64,000 bases of DNA from Micavibrio_C sp964577255 (GCA_964577255.1 CAZNYM010000003.1:1-64000), one strand, 5' to 3'. Shown: positions 26,802 through 35,458, counted from the first letter of the stretch. Numbers and translations: made by a program. The notes: generated by a model from the letters alone, not told the origin.

Positions 26802-27662
26802 CTACACCTTGCCGCCCGGCTTGAAGAACGACATCGGATTGCCCGCGGGGGGCGCGGCGCTTTGCGCCGATGGGGGCGCCGATTCGTTGACAGCCGCTGC
26901 GGGCTTCAGGCCGCCGCCCGTCGTCGCGCCGCTCTCGCCCGAGGAAGCGGGCAGTAAGGCCGCCAGCATCGCGGCGCGGCGGTCGAAATTCTCCCACAGC
27001 GAGTCCATCGGCACGCCGCCTTCGCCCGCGCGGGCCGTTTCGTTGCGCGCGCTTTCATCCATACCCGTGATGCGCGCCGTTTCGGCCTGATGGCACGCGG
27101 TGTAGATCTGCCCGAGCGCGGCCAGAAGCGGCGTTTCCATCTCGTGGCGTCCGGCCGCAATCTGCGAGGCCTTGGCAGCAAGACGCTCGGCGATATCCTT
27201 CACCAGCTTGCGTTCGTTGCGGCCGAACGAATAAGCCGCCACCGCGTTCACCACCGGCACCAGCGCCTGGAAATAGCCAATCGTCGCGCGGTTCTCCGCG
27301 CCCAGCTCCGTGCCGGAGGAAAAATTGTCGGCAAACGTCAGCGCCGCGCCCAGCGCGGCTGAAAGCTTCTTGATCTCAATCTCGGCGGGCGCGCGGCCCG
27401 CCGTCTTGTAATGGCCGGCGATCAGGCGCGCCGCCAGACCCATCAGCGCCAGACGCAGCGCGTCGCCCTCGCCGTCGCCCGGCTTGATGTCGATCGCGGT
27501 GCCGACTTCGGCGCCCAGCTCTACGCTGCGCGCCAGCAGCTCAGCGGTCAGCGCTGCCGCTTCCTTATCGGGCGCGGCTTTGCCGCTTTCGGTCACGGCC
27601 GCCAGCAGCGGCGCGCCGATGGTCTCAAGAACCTGAACCTGCAGACGTGCTTTTTGCGACAT
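26802..27662 (-). CDS. Helical hypothetical protein in the T4BSS block
   Basis: 286 residues beginning MSQKARLQVQVLE. The start codon is eight bases downstream of the dsbC-like stop, so the two are cotranscribed. It is Ala-rich and predicted almost entirely alpha-helical, with no signal peptide or clear membrane span; two cysteines would be unusual and only one (TACHQAE) is seen. The C-terminus is a Pro/Ser/Gly-rich tail ending MSFFKPGGKV. I do not recognise the family. A cytoplasmic T4BSS accessory or chaperone is possible. Confidence 0.75.
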   Translation of the reverse strand: MSQKARLQVQVLETIGAPLLAAVTESGKAAPDKEAAALTAELLARSVELGAEVGTAIDIKPGDGEGDALRLALMGLAARLIAGHYKTAGRAPAEIEIKKLSAALGAALTFADNFSSGTELGAENRATIGYFQALVPVVNAVAAYSFGRNERKLVKDIAERLAAKASQIAAGRHEMETPLLAALGQIYTACHQAETARITGMDESARNETARAGEGGVPMDSLWENFDRRAAMLAALLPASSGESGATTGGGLKPAAAVNESAPPSAQSAAPPAGNPMSFFKPGGKV

Positions 27663-27670
27663 GGCGAAGG

Positions 27671-28525
27671 CTATCCCTTGATATCGTTGACCAGCGCCTG
27701 AAGATCGCGCGGGCGGCCCTGCAGGATCTTCACTTCGCCGTTCTTGGCGCGATAGACGCTCAAAGGGGTCACGTTCATCTTCCACGACTGCATGATGGAC
27801 AGATTTTTCTCAACCCCTTGCGCGTTGATGCCGGGCGTGACCGGCAGCGCGGCAGCGTCGCCGGCCAGATGCTTGAACCACCGCTCCGCCGGATCGGCGA
27901 TCGCGAGCAGAAGCGCTGCCTGGGCCTTGGTATCTTCCTTGAAGCCGACGGGGATCATGCGCACCTGCACCAGACCGTTATCGATGTACGCCGCCTTGAG
28001 GTCGTCCATCATCGCGTGGCAATAGGGGCACTGCGGATCCATGAAGGTGTAGATCACGGGCGCCTCGGTCTTGCCCAGCGTGACGAAGTTGCTGGCCTCG
28101 ATGTCGCTGAACATCTGCTCGGCCGGAGTTTTGAACGCGCGGTCGGTGCCTTCGGCGGCAGCGGCTTCCTGCGCGGCGGCCGCATCGGGCGTGGCTTTAA
28201 GCACGTCGAGCACAGCGCCGCCTTCCTTCTGCAGCGCCTGCACCTGCTGCAGCGTGACCATCTTGCCTTCTTTATCGAACAAAAGGCCGAGCAGGATGAA
28301 TTCGCGGTCCTCGGTGGCGTAGAAATACTGCTCCTGGCCGCCCTGGATTGCGATCCAGCCGTCAAGCGTGCCGGTTTTGCCGAGATAGCGCACCTGCGCG
28401 CCCTCCTGTGACAGGGCCTCGAGCGGCGCGGGCAGCGGCGGGCTGTCCTGGCTCTGGGCACGGGCGGGCGACAGAACGGCCAGCGTCAGAAGGGAAAGCG
28501 TGAAAAGGGTGAAAAGCGCGCGCAT
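27671..28525 (-). CDS. Periplasmic thiol-disulfide protein, DsbC/TrbB-like
   Basis: 284 residues. Signal peptide (ending ARAQ, about residue 23), an N-terminal domain with DsbC-like features (about 35-105), an Ala-rich linker, then a thioredoxin-fold domain with the active site C166-P-Y-C169 (FMDPQCPYCHAMM) and a cis-Pro region NVTPLS near 256. It probably isomerises or forms disulfides in exported proteins. Clients could include the cysteine-rich paralogues at 11.2-17.9 kb, but this is inference. AAGGA ribosome site upstream. It begins block B, divergent from lemA. Confidence 0.88.
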   Translation of the reverse strand: MRALFTLFTLSLLTLAVLSPARAQSQDSPPLPAPLEALSQEGAQVRYLGKTGTLDGWIAIQGGQEQYFYATEDREFILLGLLFDKEGKMVTLQQVQALQKEGGAVLDVLKATPDAAAAQEAAAAEGTDRAFKTPAEQMFSDIEASNFVTLGKTEAPVIYTFMDPQCPYCHAMMDDLKAAYIDNGLVQVRMIPVGFKEDTKAQAALLLAIADPAERWFKHLAGDAAALPVTPGINAQGVEKNLSIMQSWKMNVTPLSVYRAKNGEVKILQGRPRDLQALVNDIKG

Positions 28526-28627
28526 GATCGGTTCGTCCTTCTGGTCGCGGTGGTCCCCATGGTCATGGACCCGCCGCCGTTTTTGCCCTATGATCCCCTT
28601 TTCGCGTTCTTGCACGGGGGAAACGCC

Positions 28628-29212
28628 ATGGAAAGCCTGTTGATTGTCGCCGCCATCATACTGATCCCGGCGGCCTTTGTCATCCTGATCTATAACCGCA
28701 TCATCGCCCTGCGGCAGAACCGGAAAAATGCCTTTTCCGACATCGACGTGCAGCTCAAACAGCGCTTCAACCTGGTGCCGCAGCTGGTCGAAACCGTCAA
28801 GGGCTACGCCGCGCATGAAAAGACCCTGTTCGAAAACGTCACCGCCGCCCGCGCCCGCGTGGGCCAGTCCCAGGGCGAAGTCGGCGGGGCGCGCCTGGCG
28901 GCCGAAAGCCTGCTGGGCGGCGCGCTCGGCAACCTGATCGCGGTGGCCGAGAATTATCCGGCCCTGAAAGCCGACGGCAACTTCCAGAAGCTGATGGCCG
29001 AGCTTTCCGACATCGAGAACAAGATCGCCGCCGCCCGCCGCTTCTTCAACAGCGCGACCGGCGAATACAACACCGCCATCCAGCAATTCCCCGGCAACTT
29101 CATCGCCGGCATGTTCGGGTTCGGCGAGGAAGCGTTCTTCGAACTGGCCGAAAACGAAAAGGCGGCGGTGGCCGAGCCCGTGCCCTTCAAGTTCACCGGA
29201 TCGGGATCCTGA
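28628..29212 (+). CDS. lemA: LemA family protein
   Basis: 194 residues. One N-terminal membrane segment (about 4-24) then the LemA signature RQNRKNAFSDIDVQLKQRFNLVPQLVETVKGYAAHE shown here only in part (NAFSDIDVQLKQR, LVPQLVETVKGY), a long helical core, and FNSATGEYNTAIQQFPGN. Function in bacteria is poorly defined. Ribosome site GGGGGAAA. The following gene is an HtpX-type peptidase, a frequent lemA partner. Confidence 0.94.
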   Translation: MESLLIVAAIILIPAAFVILIYNRIIALRQNRKNAFSDIDVQLKQRFNLVPQLVETVKGYAAHEKTLFENVTAARARVGQSQGEVGGARLAAESLLGGALGNLIAVAENYPALKADGNFQKLMAELSDIENKIAAARRFFNSATGEYNTAIQQFPGNFIAGMFGFGEEAFFELAENEKAAVAEPVPFKFTGSGS

Positions 29213-29235
29213 TCCCGGCCTAGGGAGCGGCGTCC

Positions 29236-30285
29236 ATGACCCTGGCCACGGTCGGCCTCAACACGCATATCTGGAACAACAACCTGCGTTCGCTGGCGCT
29301 GCTGGCGTTCTATCCGTTTTTGCTGCTCGGACTGTTCTGGGCCATCGCGCTCGCGGGCGGGTTCATGATGACCGGCGCCGCGCTCAGCACACCCGCGCCC
29401 GGCGCGGCCGCTGCCTTTGCCACTGGGATCGTGATCGATTACGCGCCCCTGGTTATGACGGCAGTATTGATCTGGTTCGCGGCGGCATGGTTCTTCAACG
29501 CGCACATGATCCGCAAAATGGCGCATGCGCATACCGTGACGCGCGCCGAGGAGCCCATCCTTTACAACCTGCTTGAAAACATGTGCATCAGCCGCGGCAT
29601 GAAGATGCCGCAGCTGCAGATCATCGAAACGCACGCCCGCAACGCGTTCGCAAGCGGCATCGACGAGCGCAGCTACGCCATTACCGTCACGCGCGGGCTA
29701 CTCAACAGCCTGAGCCGCGACGAGGTGGAAGCCGTGCTGGGGCACGAGCTGACGCATATCATCAACCGCGACGTCCGGCTTCTGATCGTGTCGGTCATAT
29801 TCACCGGCATGGTGGGGTTCGCCGCGCAGATGGTGTGGAGCAGCCTGCGCCACGGCGCTTTGCGAAGCCGCCGGGGCCGCAGCGGCAGCCATCCCGGCTT
29901 CGCGCTGTTCATGCTGGCGGTGCTGCTGATCCTGTGGCTCGGCTATCTGGCCACGCTGCTCACCCGCTTTGCGCTGTCGCGCCGGCGCGAGTTCATGGCC
30001 GATGCCGGGGCGGTGCAGCTGACCAAGAATCCCGGGGCGATGATGAGCGCGCTGCTGCGCATCAGCAAGCGCGACGTGATCCCCGGCGCGCCCGCCGACA
30101 TCGCCCTGATGTGCATCGAGAACTCGCAGCCCTTCTTCGGTATTTTCGCCACCCACCCGCCGCTTGAAGCGCGGCTGCGCGCGCTGTCCGAAACCACCGG
30201 GGCGCCGGTGCCCGAACTTGCCGATTTCCGCGCCCCGGACGAAGCGCGCCTCGAGCCCGCCCGCCGCCACAACCCCTGGGTTTAG
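29236..30285 (+). CDS. htpX: M48 family membrane metallopeptidase (HtpX-like)
   Basis: 349 residues. Zinc motif H170-E-L-T-H174, with the third ligand in REFMADAGAV near residue 250. Four hydrophobic segments (about 22-45, 68-88, 185-203, 224-245) fit HtpX topology. HtpX cleaves misfolded inner-membrane proteins. It lies 23 bases after lemA. The gene name reflects family membership, not proven orthology. Confidence 0.9.
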   Translation: MTLATVGLNTHIWNNNLRSLALLAFYPFLLLGLFWAIALAGGFMMTGAALSTPAPGAAAAFATGIVIDYAPLVMTAVLIWFAAAWFFNAHMIRKMAHAHTVTRAEEPILYNLLENMCISRGMKMPQLQIIETHARNAFASGIDERSYAITVTRGLLNSLSRDEVEAVLGHELTHIINRDVRLLIVSVIFTGMVGFAAQMVWSSLRHGALRSRRGRSGSHPGFALFMLAVLLILWLGYLATLLTRFALSRRREFMADAGAVQLTKNPGAMMSALLRISKRDVIPGAPADIALMCIENSQPFFGIFATHPPLEARLRALSETTGAPVPELADFRAPDEARLEPARRHNPWV

Positions 30286-30303
30286 GGGTTTTTGCCCCTT
30301 TTT
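30284..30303 (+). terminator. Weak hairpin after htpX
   Basis: AGGGG/CCCCT with a six-base T-rich loop, followed by five T. The stem is short, so this is a tentative terminator; it begins inside the stop codon of htpX. Confidence 0.4.
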
Positions 30304-30427
30304 GGCCACATTCGGAGGCTCCCTGCGATCTTATCTTGTCCGGTTTTTATGGACCGGGTTTTGAAATTTGTTAAAATGGACCTATGTAAGACGTGTTTCC
30401 CAAAAGACCCCCGAAGGAGGGACGACA

Positions 30428-31129
30428 ATGCAAACCGATCAAATGACCCCCTCTCAGGCCCGCAGCCTGAGCACCGACGCCGCCCTGCGCGGCCATATGC
30501 AGAGCATCTATAATAAGATGACCCTGGGTGTGCTGGTCACGGCCTTGGTGTCTTGGGCGGTTTCCGCGAGCCCGGCCCTGATGCAGCTCTTCCTGGGCGG
30601 CCCGCAGGCTTACATCGTCATGTTCGCCCCGCTCGCCGTCCTGTGGTTCGGTTTTAACCCGATGACCATGAGCCCGGCCAAGCTGCGCGCCTCGTTCTTC
30701 CTGATCAGCGTGCTGTACGGCATCAGCTTCTCGGTCATCTTCATGGCCTTCACCAATACCGAGATCGCGCGCGCCTTCTTCATCGCCACGGCGATGTTCG
30801 CGGGCATCAGCATCTTCGGTTACACGACCAAGAAGAACCTCGACGGCCTCGGCACCTTCGCCGTGATGGGCGTGTGGGGCGTTTTCATCTTGGCGATCAT
30901 CAACCTGTTCGTGCAGTCGTCCATGATGAGCAACGTGATCTCGGGCGTTTCGATCATCGCGTTTGCCGGCATCACTGCCTGGCAGACCCAAAGCATGAAA
31001 GAAATGTTCAGCCCGCACGCGGGCGGCGACGCCAACGCCCGTATGGCCTGGGCGGCGGCGCTGAACCTGTATGTCAGCTTCATCGCCATGTTCCAGAGCA
31101 TCCTGCACCTGCTCAGCAATCGCGAATAA
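30428..31129 (+). CDS. Bax inhibitor-1 / YccA family membrane protein
   Basis: 233 residues with seven hydrophobic segments, beginning MQTDQMTPSQARS and including the BI-1 family middle region (FFIATAMFAGISIFGYTTKKNL) and the C-terminal ALNLYVSFIAMFQSILHLL. Members affect membrane protein quality control or calcium leak. Ribosome site GAAGGAGGG precedes the ATG. It stands alone and is followed by a strong terminator. Confidence 0.93.
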   Translation: MQTDQMTPSQARSLSTDAALRGHMQSIYNKMTLGVLVTALVSWAVSASPALMQLFLGGPQAYIVMFAPLAVLWFGFNPMTMSPAKLRASFFLISVLYGISFSVIFMAFTNTEIARAFFIATAMFAGISIFGYTTKKNLDGLGTFAVMGVWGVFILAIINLFVQSSMMSNVISGVSIIAFAGITAWQTQSMKEMFSPHAGGDANARMAWAAALNLYVSFIAMFQSILHLLSNRE

Positions 31130-31146
31130 GCTTAAAAGACTCTTTA

Positions 31147-31175
31147 AAAACAGCCCGCCGTATGCGGGCTGTTTT
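31147..31175 (+). terminator. Intrinsic terminator after the BI-1 gene
   Basis: AAAACAGCCCGC / GCGGGCTGTTTT with a CGTAT loop, followed by GTTTT. Strong stem flanked by A and T runs. Confidence 0.92.
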
Positions 31176-31248
31176 GTTTTCTGCACACGCCTGTATCCGC
31201 GCCGCTATAAAGCGGGAAAGGCCGGGCGCTTTGCATTACAATGAAGTC

Positions 31249-32220
31249 ATGACGCAAGGTCTTGACGATCATTCCCTTCTGAACGAGCTCGCCGGCTATC
31301 ACCCGCCCGCCAACCAGGCCGGTTACGGCGAGGATGATGGTTTCCTTGGCATCAGCCCGGCGATGCAGGAACTTTACCACCACATAGAAAGCGCTGCCGA
31401 ATCGCGCGCGCCTGTGTTCATCTCGGGCGAAACCGGCACCGGCAAGAGTTTGACCGCCGGGCTTTTGCATCGGCTTGGCCCGGCGGCGGCGCAGGATCTG
31501 GCGATTCTTCAGGCTTGCGCTATCGACCGCGACGCGCTGACGGCCGCCCTGACGGCGGGCACGTTCGTGATCGAGAATATAGACGAAAGCCCCGCCGAGA
31601 CGCAGGGCCTGCTGCTTTCCGCCCTGCCGCGCGCCCAGGCGCGCCTTGTCTGCACGGCGGCGGGCGATCCTTTCGCCGCGATCCGCGAGGGGCGTCTGCG
31701 GCCCGATCTTTTCTATCAGCTCTGTGTCATTCCCCTGGCCCTGCCGCCGCTGCGCGAACGCGGCGACGATATCGTCGACCTTGCCAGCGCCTTCCTGCAG
31801 CGCGCGGCGCGTGATGAGGGCCGGCGCGGCCTGGTCCGTTTCAGCGACGAAGCCGAAGACAGGCTGCGGCGCTATCTGTGGCCCGGCAATGTGCGCCAAC
31901 TGCGCAACGTCGCGCGCTATGTCGCTGTGATGAGCGAGGATGCCGTCGTGCCGGCCGCGCATCTGCCGCGCGCGCTGATGCCCTTCGCACCCCCCTATCC
32001 GCCCTCATTCCCGCTGGCACGCGCCCTGCCGTCCGAAACGATGCCGCGCGAAGAAACGGGGGAGACCCTGGCTACGCTCGAGCGCCGCGCCATCGAGAAC
32101 GCGCTCGCCTCCTGCGGCGGCAACATGGCGCGCGCCGCCGCGCGCCTGGGCGTGGCGGCCTCGACCCTCTACCGCAAGAAAGCGGGCTGGGAAGCCGATA
32201 ACGCGGGGACCATAGCCTGA
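31249..32220 (+). CDS. AAA+ / Fis-domain regulator lacking the sigma-54 GAFTGA loop
   Basis: 323 residues resembling the central and C-terminal parts of sigma-54 enhancer-binding proteins. Walker A GETGTGKS (60-67), sensor/arginine-finger region LRPDLFYQLCVIPLALPPLRERGDDI (seen in parts, about 150-175), WPGNVRQL (211-218), and a Fis-type helix-turn-helix (about 288-310). The stretch that should hold the GAFTGA loop is deleted: only about 15 residues separate AILQACAI from the degenerate Walker B FVIENIDE. It therefore probably cannot remodel sigma-54 polymerase and may be a DNA-binding regulator. No response-regulator domain; no strong ribosome site. Confidence 0.82.
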   Translation: MTQGLDDHSLLNELAGYHPPANQAGYGEDDGFLGISPAMQELYHHIESAAESRAPVFISGETGTGKSLTAGLLHRLGPAAAQDLAILQACAIDRDALTAALTAGTFVIENIDESPAETQGLLLSALPRAQARLVCTAAGDPFAAIREGRLRPDLFYQLCVIPLALPPLRERGDDIVDLASAFLQRAARDEGRRGLVRFSDEAEDRLRRYLWPGNVRQLRNVARYVAVMSEDAVVPAAHLPRALMPFAPPYPPSFPLARALPSETMPREETGETLATLERRAIENALASCGGNMARAAARLGVAASTLYRKKAGWEADNAGTIA

Positions 32221-32316
32221 GCGCCCCGCCCGTGATTATCCATAAACTAAGAAAAAGCCTTCTTTTTCCTTGAATCCCGGCCGGTAAATCCTTATCAAAG
32301 GGGCACCCGTCTTTGG

Positions 32317-32392
32317 GGGCTCGTAGCTCAGCTGGGAGAGCGTCGCAATGGCATTGCGAAGGTCGACGGTTCGATCCCGTTCGAGTCCACCA
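32317..32392 (+). tRNA. tRNA-Ala (anticodon GGC)
   Basis: 76 bases with an encoded CCA end. Acceptor GGGCTCG/CGAGTCC contains the G3-U70 alanine identity pair. The anticodon stem TCGCA/TGCGA closes loop ATGGCAT with anticodon GGC at 32350-32352. The T arm GACGG-TTCGATC-CCGTT is standard, with one G-T pair. Confidence 0.97.
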
Positions 32393-32408
32393 TCGTCCCC
32401 TTTATTCT

Positions 32409-33218
32409 CTAACGTATAAAAGGCCCTGTCAGCGCCGCCGTGAGCGGATCGCGCGCCAGGCACGCCCGCACCGGCGGGCGTTCGAAATGGGCGGCGTAAT
32501 AGGCGCGGGCGATCAGAAGCGGCATACCATCGCCGTGCGCCAGCGCGTCTCCGGCCCTGTCCGCCAGCGCGGCCAACGTCAGCGTCTTGCTCATCTTGTC
32601 TATCAGGCAGGGCGCGGCCACCGCGAACGCTTCCGGATGATCCGCGAGTGCTTTGAACGAAGATTTGAAGTGCCAGAATTCTGTCTCGAGCGCCAGGCGA
32701 TCCTCGTCCATCCGTTCGCGCGGCAGGCGCTGGTAAATTTCCTCAAGGTGGCGCAGATAGGCGGCGGGCGCGATCTCCTTCCGTTCAAGCGCGGACGCCA
32801 GCCGCTCCTCGATCCGCACCTGCGGATTCTGGCGCAGGCTGGATAAGAGCCAGGCGCGCGCGCTGCTGAAAAAGGCATCGTCCTGGCCGCCTGCCTGCGC
32901 TGAAAGGGCCTGCGCCTGTTCCATGATCCCAAGCGCCGTTGCGGCACCCGTGCCGGTGGCCAGCAGCGTGACCAGGCGCCGCCATCCGTTGTCGGTTTGC
33001 GTGGCCGCGCGTTCCCGTTCCCCAAGCAACGCTTCAAGGCCGTTCTGCGCGACCGTAAGGCGCGCCAGGCCGCGCTGCAGCCCTTCCGAGCTGCCGGGGC
33101 CGATCAGAGGTGCGATTTTATCGAGCGCCTCCCGCGTCACGGCCTGCAGCCAGGCAAAATGCTGATCTTCGCCGCTTCTCAGCGAAAAACTTGCGGCTAT
33201 CGGTAAAGCGTCGCCCAT
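32409..33218 (-). CDS. Hypothetical helical protein
   Basis: 269 residues from the ATG at 33218 (MGDALPIAAS), chosen for its ribosome site GGAGGGACC. Predicted mainly alpha-helical and soluble, with Leu/Ala/Glu-rich repeats of heptad type and no signal peptide. I do not recognise the family. It ends 16 bases beyond the tRNA-Ala 3' end, on the opposite strand. Confidence 0.8.
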   Translation of the reverse strand: MGDALPIAASFSLRSGEDQHFAWLQAVTREALDKIAPLIGPGSSEGLQRGLARLTVAQNGLEALLGERERAATQTDNGWRRLVTLLATGTGAATALGIMEQAQALSAQAGGQDDAFFSSARAWLLSSLRQNPQVRIEERLASALERKEIAPAAYLRHLEEIYQRLPRERMDEDRLALETEFWHFKSSFKALADHPEAFAVAAPCLIDKMSKTLTLAALADRAGDALAHGDGMPLLIARAYYAAHFERPPVRACLARDPLTAALTGPFIR

Positions 33219-33392
33219 GGTCCCTCCAGAAACCCGCTGGAAACCCGCCGGCGGCGGTTTCACGCGAATCATTAAGCCTAACACGGCGGAAAACCGCCAA
33301 AAAACACTTGCGCATTTTTTTCGTGCAGCGGCGCAGCATTCTCTGCTAAAAGAGATGTGAAATTCGCAGCCATATCAACGGGAAAGTAGGAA

Positions 33393-33530
33393 ATGACCAT
33401 GCGGGGATATCTCATCAGAACCATGCTCGCCGTGGCCCTTTTGTTCACGCTTTCCGCCTGCAGCAACACCATGCACGGCATGGGCCGCGACATCGAGAAC
33501 GCGGGCGAAAAAATCCAGAAGACGTTCTAG
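33393..33530 (+). CDS. Entericidin A/B-like small lipoprotein
   Basis: 45 residues. Lipoprotein signal ending LSAC (Cys at residue 24), then NTMHGMGRDIENAGEKIQK, the amphipathic tail motif of entericidins. Ribosome-like GGAAAGTAGGAA upstream. It precedes an acidic secreted protein by eight bases. In Escherichia coli entericidins act as a stress-related antidote/toxin pair of cell-envelope lipoproteins; here only one is seen. Confidence 0.9.
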   Translation: MTMRGYLIRTMLAVALLFTLSACSNTMHGMGRDIENAGEKIQKTF

Positions 33531-33538
33531 GAACCGCC

Positions 33539-33859
33539 ATGAAAATTTTCTACGCTCTGCTCGCGTTTTTCCTTCTTGTACCTGCTGTGGCGCAGGCGCA
33601 GCGCGATGATGGCGGCTTCGGCTCCTCCTTTTTCACCGGCGATACACCGCTGGCCCTCATCGAGCCCGAGGGCGAAGACGACGGCGAAGGCGTCGGCACG
33701 GTAAGCGACGCGATGATAGCGGATATGGAATCCGGTGTGCTGGCGAACGAACTGCAGGGCATTGCCCCCGCTGCGGGCGAAGACGGAAACGCCGAATTCG
33801 ACGAAATGCCCTGGCCCCCCGAACTTGACCTCCTGCCCTTGCCACTGCCGCTCGAGTGA
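33539..33859 (+). CDS. Small acidic exported hypothetical protein
   Basis: 106 residues. Signal peptide ending AQAQ (about residue 21), then a short acidic segment rich in Glu/Asp/Gly and a Pro/Leu-rich C-terminus ending LPLPLPLE. No family recognised. Its last bases overlap the GTG start of the next gene (GTGA), so it is translationally coupled to it. Confidence 0.75.
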   Translation: MKIFYALLAFFLLVPAVAQAQRDDGGFGSSFFTGDTPLALIEPEGEDDGEGVGTVSDAMIADMESGVLANELQGIAPAAGEDGNAEFDEMPWPPELDLLPLPLPLE

Positions 33860-35067
33860 ACCGCCCTTTTCAGGTTACGATTCTGATTCTCTTCGCCCTG
33901 CTGCCCTTGATCGCGGCACTGGCCCCGCGCGCTTTGTGCGTGGCGCCATCGCTTCTCGGGCTGGTAATGGCGACGACCGCGTATTTCACGGACCGCCGGA
34001 TCGCCTGGCCCTTCCGGCCATTTCTGCTGCTGCTGTCCGGCACGCTTTTATTCGCCGCCGCCAGCACCCTGTGGGCGGTCGCGCCTGACATGGCGCTTGA
34101 AAAGCCGCTTGAGACGCTGGCGATTTTTCTGCCTGGGCTTTTCGGCTATGCCGCGCTGCGCACTTTGATCGCGCGGGAAGAAGGGCTGGGCGATAAAATC
34201 CTCGCCGTCCTGTTCCCGCTGACGCTTGTCGCCTGCGCGCTGATGGTGATCGAGATCTATGGCGGCATGCCGATCAAGAAATTCCTGCGGCCAATCCTGG
34301 ACACGCACAAGCCGCGCCTCTCCAACCTCAATCGCGGCGTGATCGCCCTTTTGCTGATCCAGCTGCCGCTCGCGGCCTTGCTGTGGCAAAAGCACAGGCG
34401 CCGTGCGCTCGTCCTTCTGGGCGCGGCGGCGGTGATGGCGGCGGGGACGCAGTCGCAGTCGGCGCAAATGGCGGTCCTGCTGGGGCTCGCGTTCTTTTTT
34501 CTCTTTCCCGTCAACAAGCCGCGGGCCTTCCGTATGTTCGCGGCCCTGCTTGTGATTCTGACGCTCGCCGCGCCGTTCATCGCGCCGCCTCTCTTCAAGA
34601 AAACCGTGGCGCTCGCCGATTCCTATCACTTCCTGTCCGAGAAAGCGTACGCTCCGCCGCGGCTTGAGATCTGGGATTTCGTCGCGCGCAGGGCGCTTGA
34701 AAAACCGCTTTACGGTCACGGCGTCGAGGCCACGCGCGCGATCACCGATTTCGACACCGCGCAGCTTTACCACAAAAGCGGCACCGTGCTTCACCCGCAC
34801 AATTTCGCGTTGCAGCTCTGGATCGAGCTGGGCGTGACGGGCGCGCTGCTGGGCGGCGCGCTGCTGGTCCTCATTCTCGAGTTGACCGCGCGGCTGCCGG
34901 AAACGGGCGCGCGGCGTCTGGCGCTCGGCCTGTTAGCCTTCTGCCTAGCGATCGCGTCTTTCGGTTACGGCCTGTGGCAGAACTGGTGGATCGGCGCCCT
35001 GGTGCTGGCGCTGCTCATGACCGGTCTTTATCCGGACCCTCGAGATACGGATCGTCGAGCCGCGTGA
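33856..35067 (+). CDS. O-antigen ligase / polymerase-like membrane protein
   Basis: 403 residues with about ten hydrophobic segments. The Wzy_C/WaaL-type motif near residue 312, HPHNFALQLWIELGVTGALLGG (given in parts: HPHNFALQLW, LGVTGALLG), with its conserved His, and a preceding periplasmic loop with YGHGVEATR, indicate a glycan ligase or polymerase. No other polysaccharide genes flank it. GTG start overlaps the previous stop. Converges with fxsA, overlapping it by 53 bases. Confidence 0.85.
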   Translation: MNRPFQVTILILFALLPLIAALAPRALCVAPSLLGLVMATTAYFTDRRIAWPFRPFLLLLSGTLLFAAASTLWAVAPDMALEKPLETLAIFLPGLFGYAALRTLIAREEGLGDKILAVLFPLTLVACALMVIEIYGGMPIKKFLRPILDTHKPRLSNLNRGVIALLLIQLPLAALLWQKHRRRALVLLGAAAVMAAGTQSQSAQMAVLLGLAFFFLFPVNKPRAFRMFAALLVILTLAAPFIAPPLFKKTVALADSYHFLSEKAYAPPRLEIWDFVARRALEKPLYGHGVEATRAITDFDTAQLYHKSGTVLHPHNFALQLWIELGVTGALLGGALLVLILELTARLPETGARRLALGLLAFCLAIASFGYGLWQNWWIGALVLALLMTGLYPDPRDTDRRAA

Positions 35068-35458
35068 ATTCGGCGTCGATCGCCGGTTCGGCAGCGGCGG
35101 CGATATCCGCCAGGCCGTAGTGGCGGATCAGCCATTGCCGCAGCAGCCCGCGCACGGCCGGGATCATCAGGGCGAAGGCCAGCAGGTCGCTGACGAAGCC
35201 GGGAATGATCAGCAGCATCCCCGCCCCCGCCAGGCAGATACCGTCGAACAGCGCCCTCACCGGCATTTCCCCGCGGTCGGCGAGGTTCTGGACCTCGAAC
35301 AGGGTGCGCAGGCCCTCGGCGCGCAGGAGCGTGCTGCCCGCGACGGCCGCCAGAATACATAAAATCAATGTGTTGAGCAGACCGATCGCCTCGCCCACGG
35401 CGATGAACACGGCGATCTCGATTAAGGGTATGGTAAGGATAATGGGCAAAACTGGCAT
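35015..35458 (-). CDS. fxsA: FxsA family membrane protein
   Basis: 147 residues with a family-typical hydrophobic start (PVLPIILTIPLIEIAVFI) and the block LLIIPGFVSDLLAFALMIP. Four hydrophobic segments. FxsA affects exclusion of phage T7 in Escherichia coli; the physiological role is otherwise unknown. The ATG at 35458 is used; an in-frame TTG three codons upstream exists. The gene often lies beside secB/tim44-like genes in alphaproteobacteria. Confidence 0.92.
   Translation of the reverse strand: MPVLPIILTIPLIEIAVFIAVGEAIGLLNTLILCILAAVAGSTLLRAEGLRTLFEVQNLADRGEMPVRALFDGICLAGAGMLLIIPGFVSDLLAFALMIPAVRGLLRQWLIRHYGLADIAAAAEPAIDAEFTRLDDPYLEGPDKDRS

Noticed and set aside
32236..32463. A 75-codon minus-strand frame over the tRNA
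   Set aside because: Overlaps a complete tRNA-Ala with CCA end.
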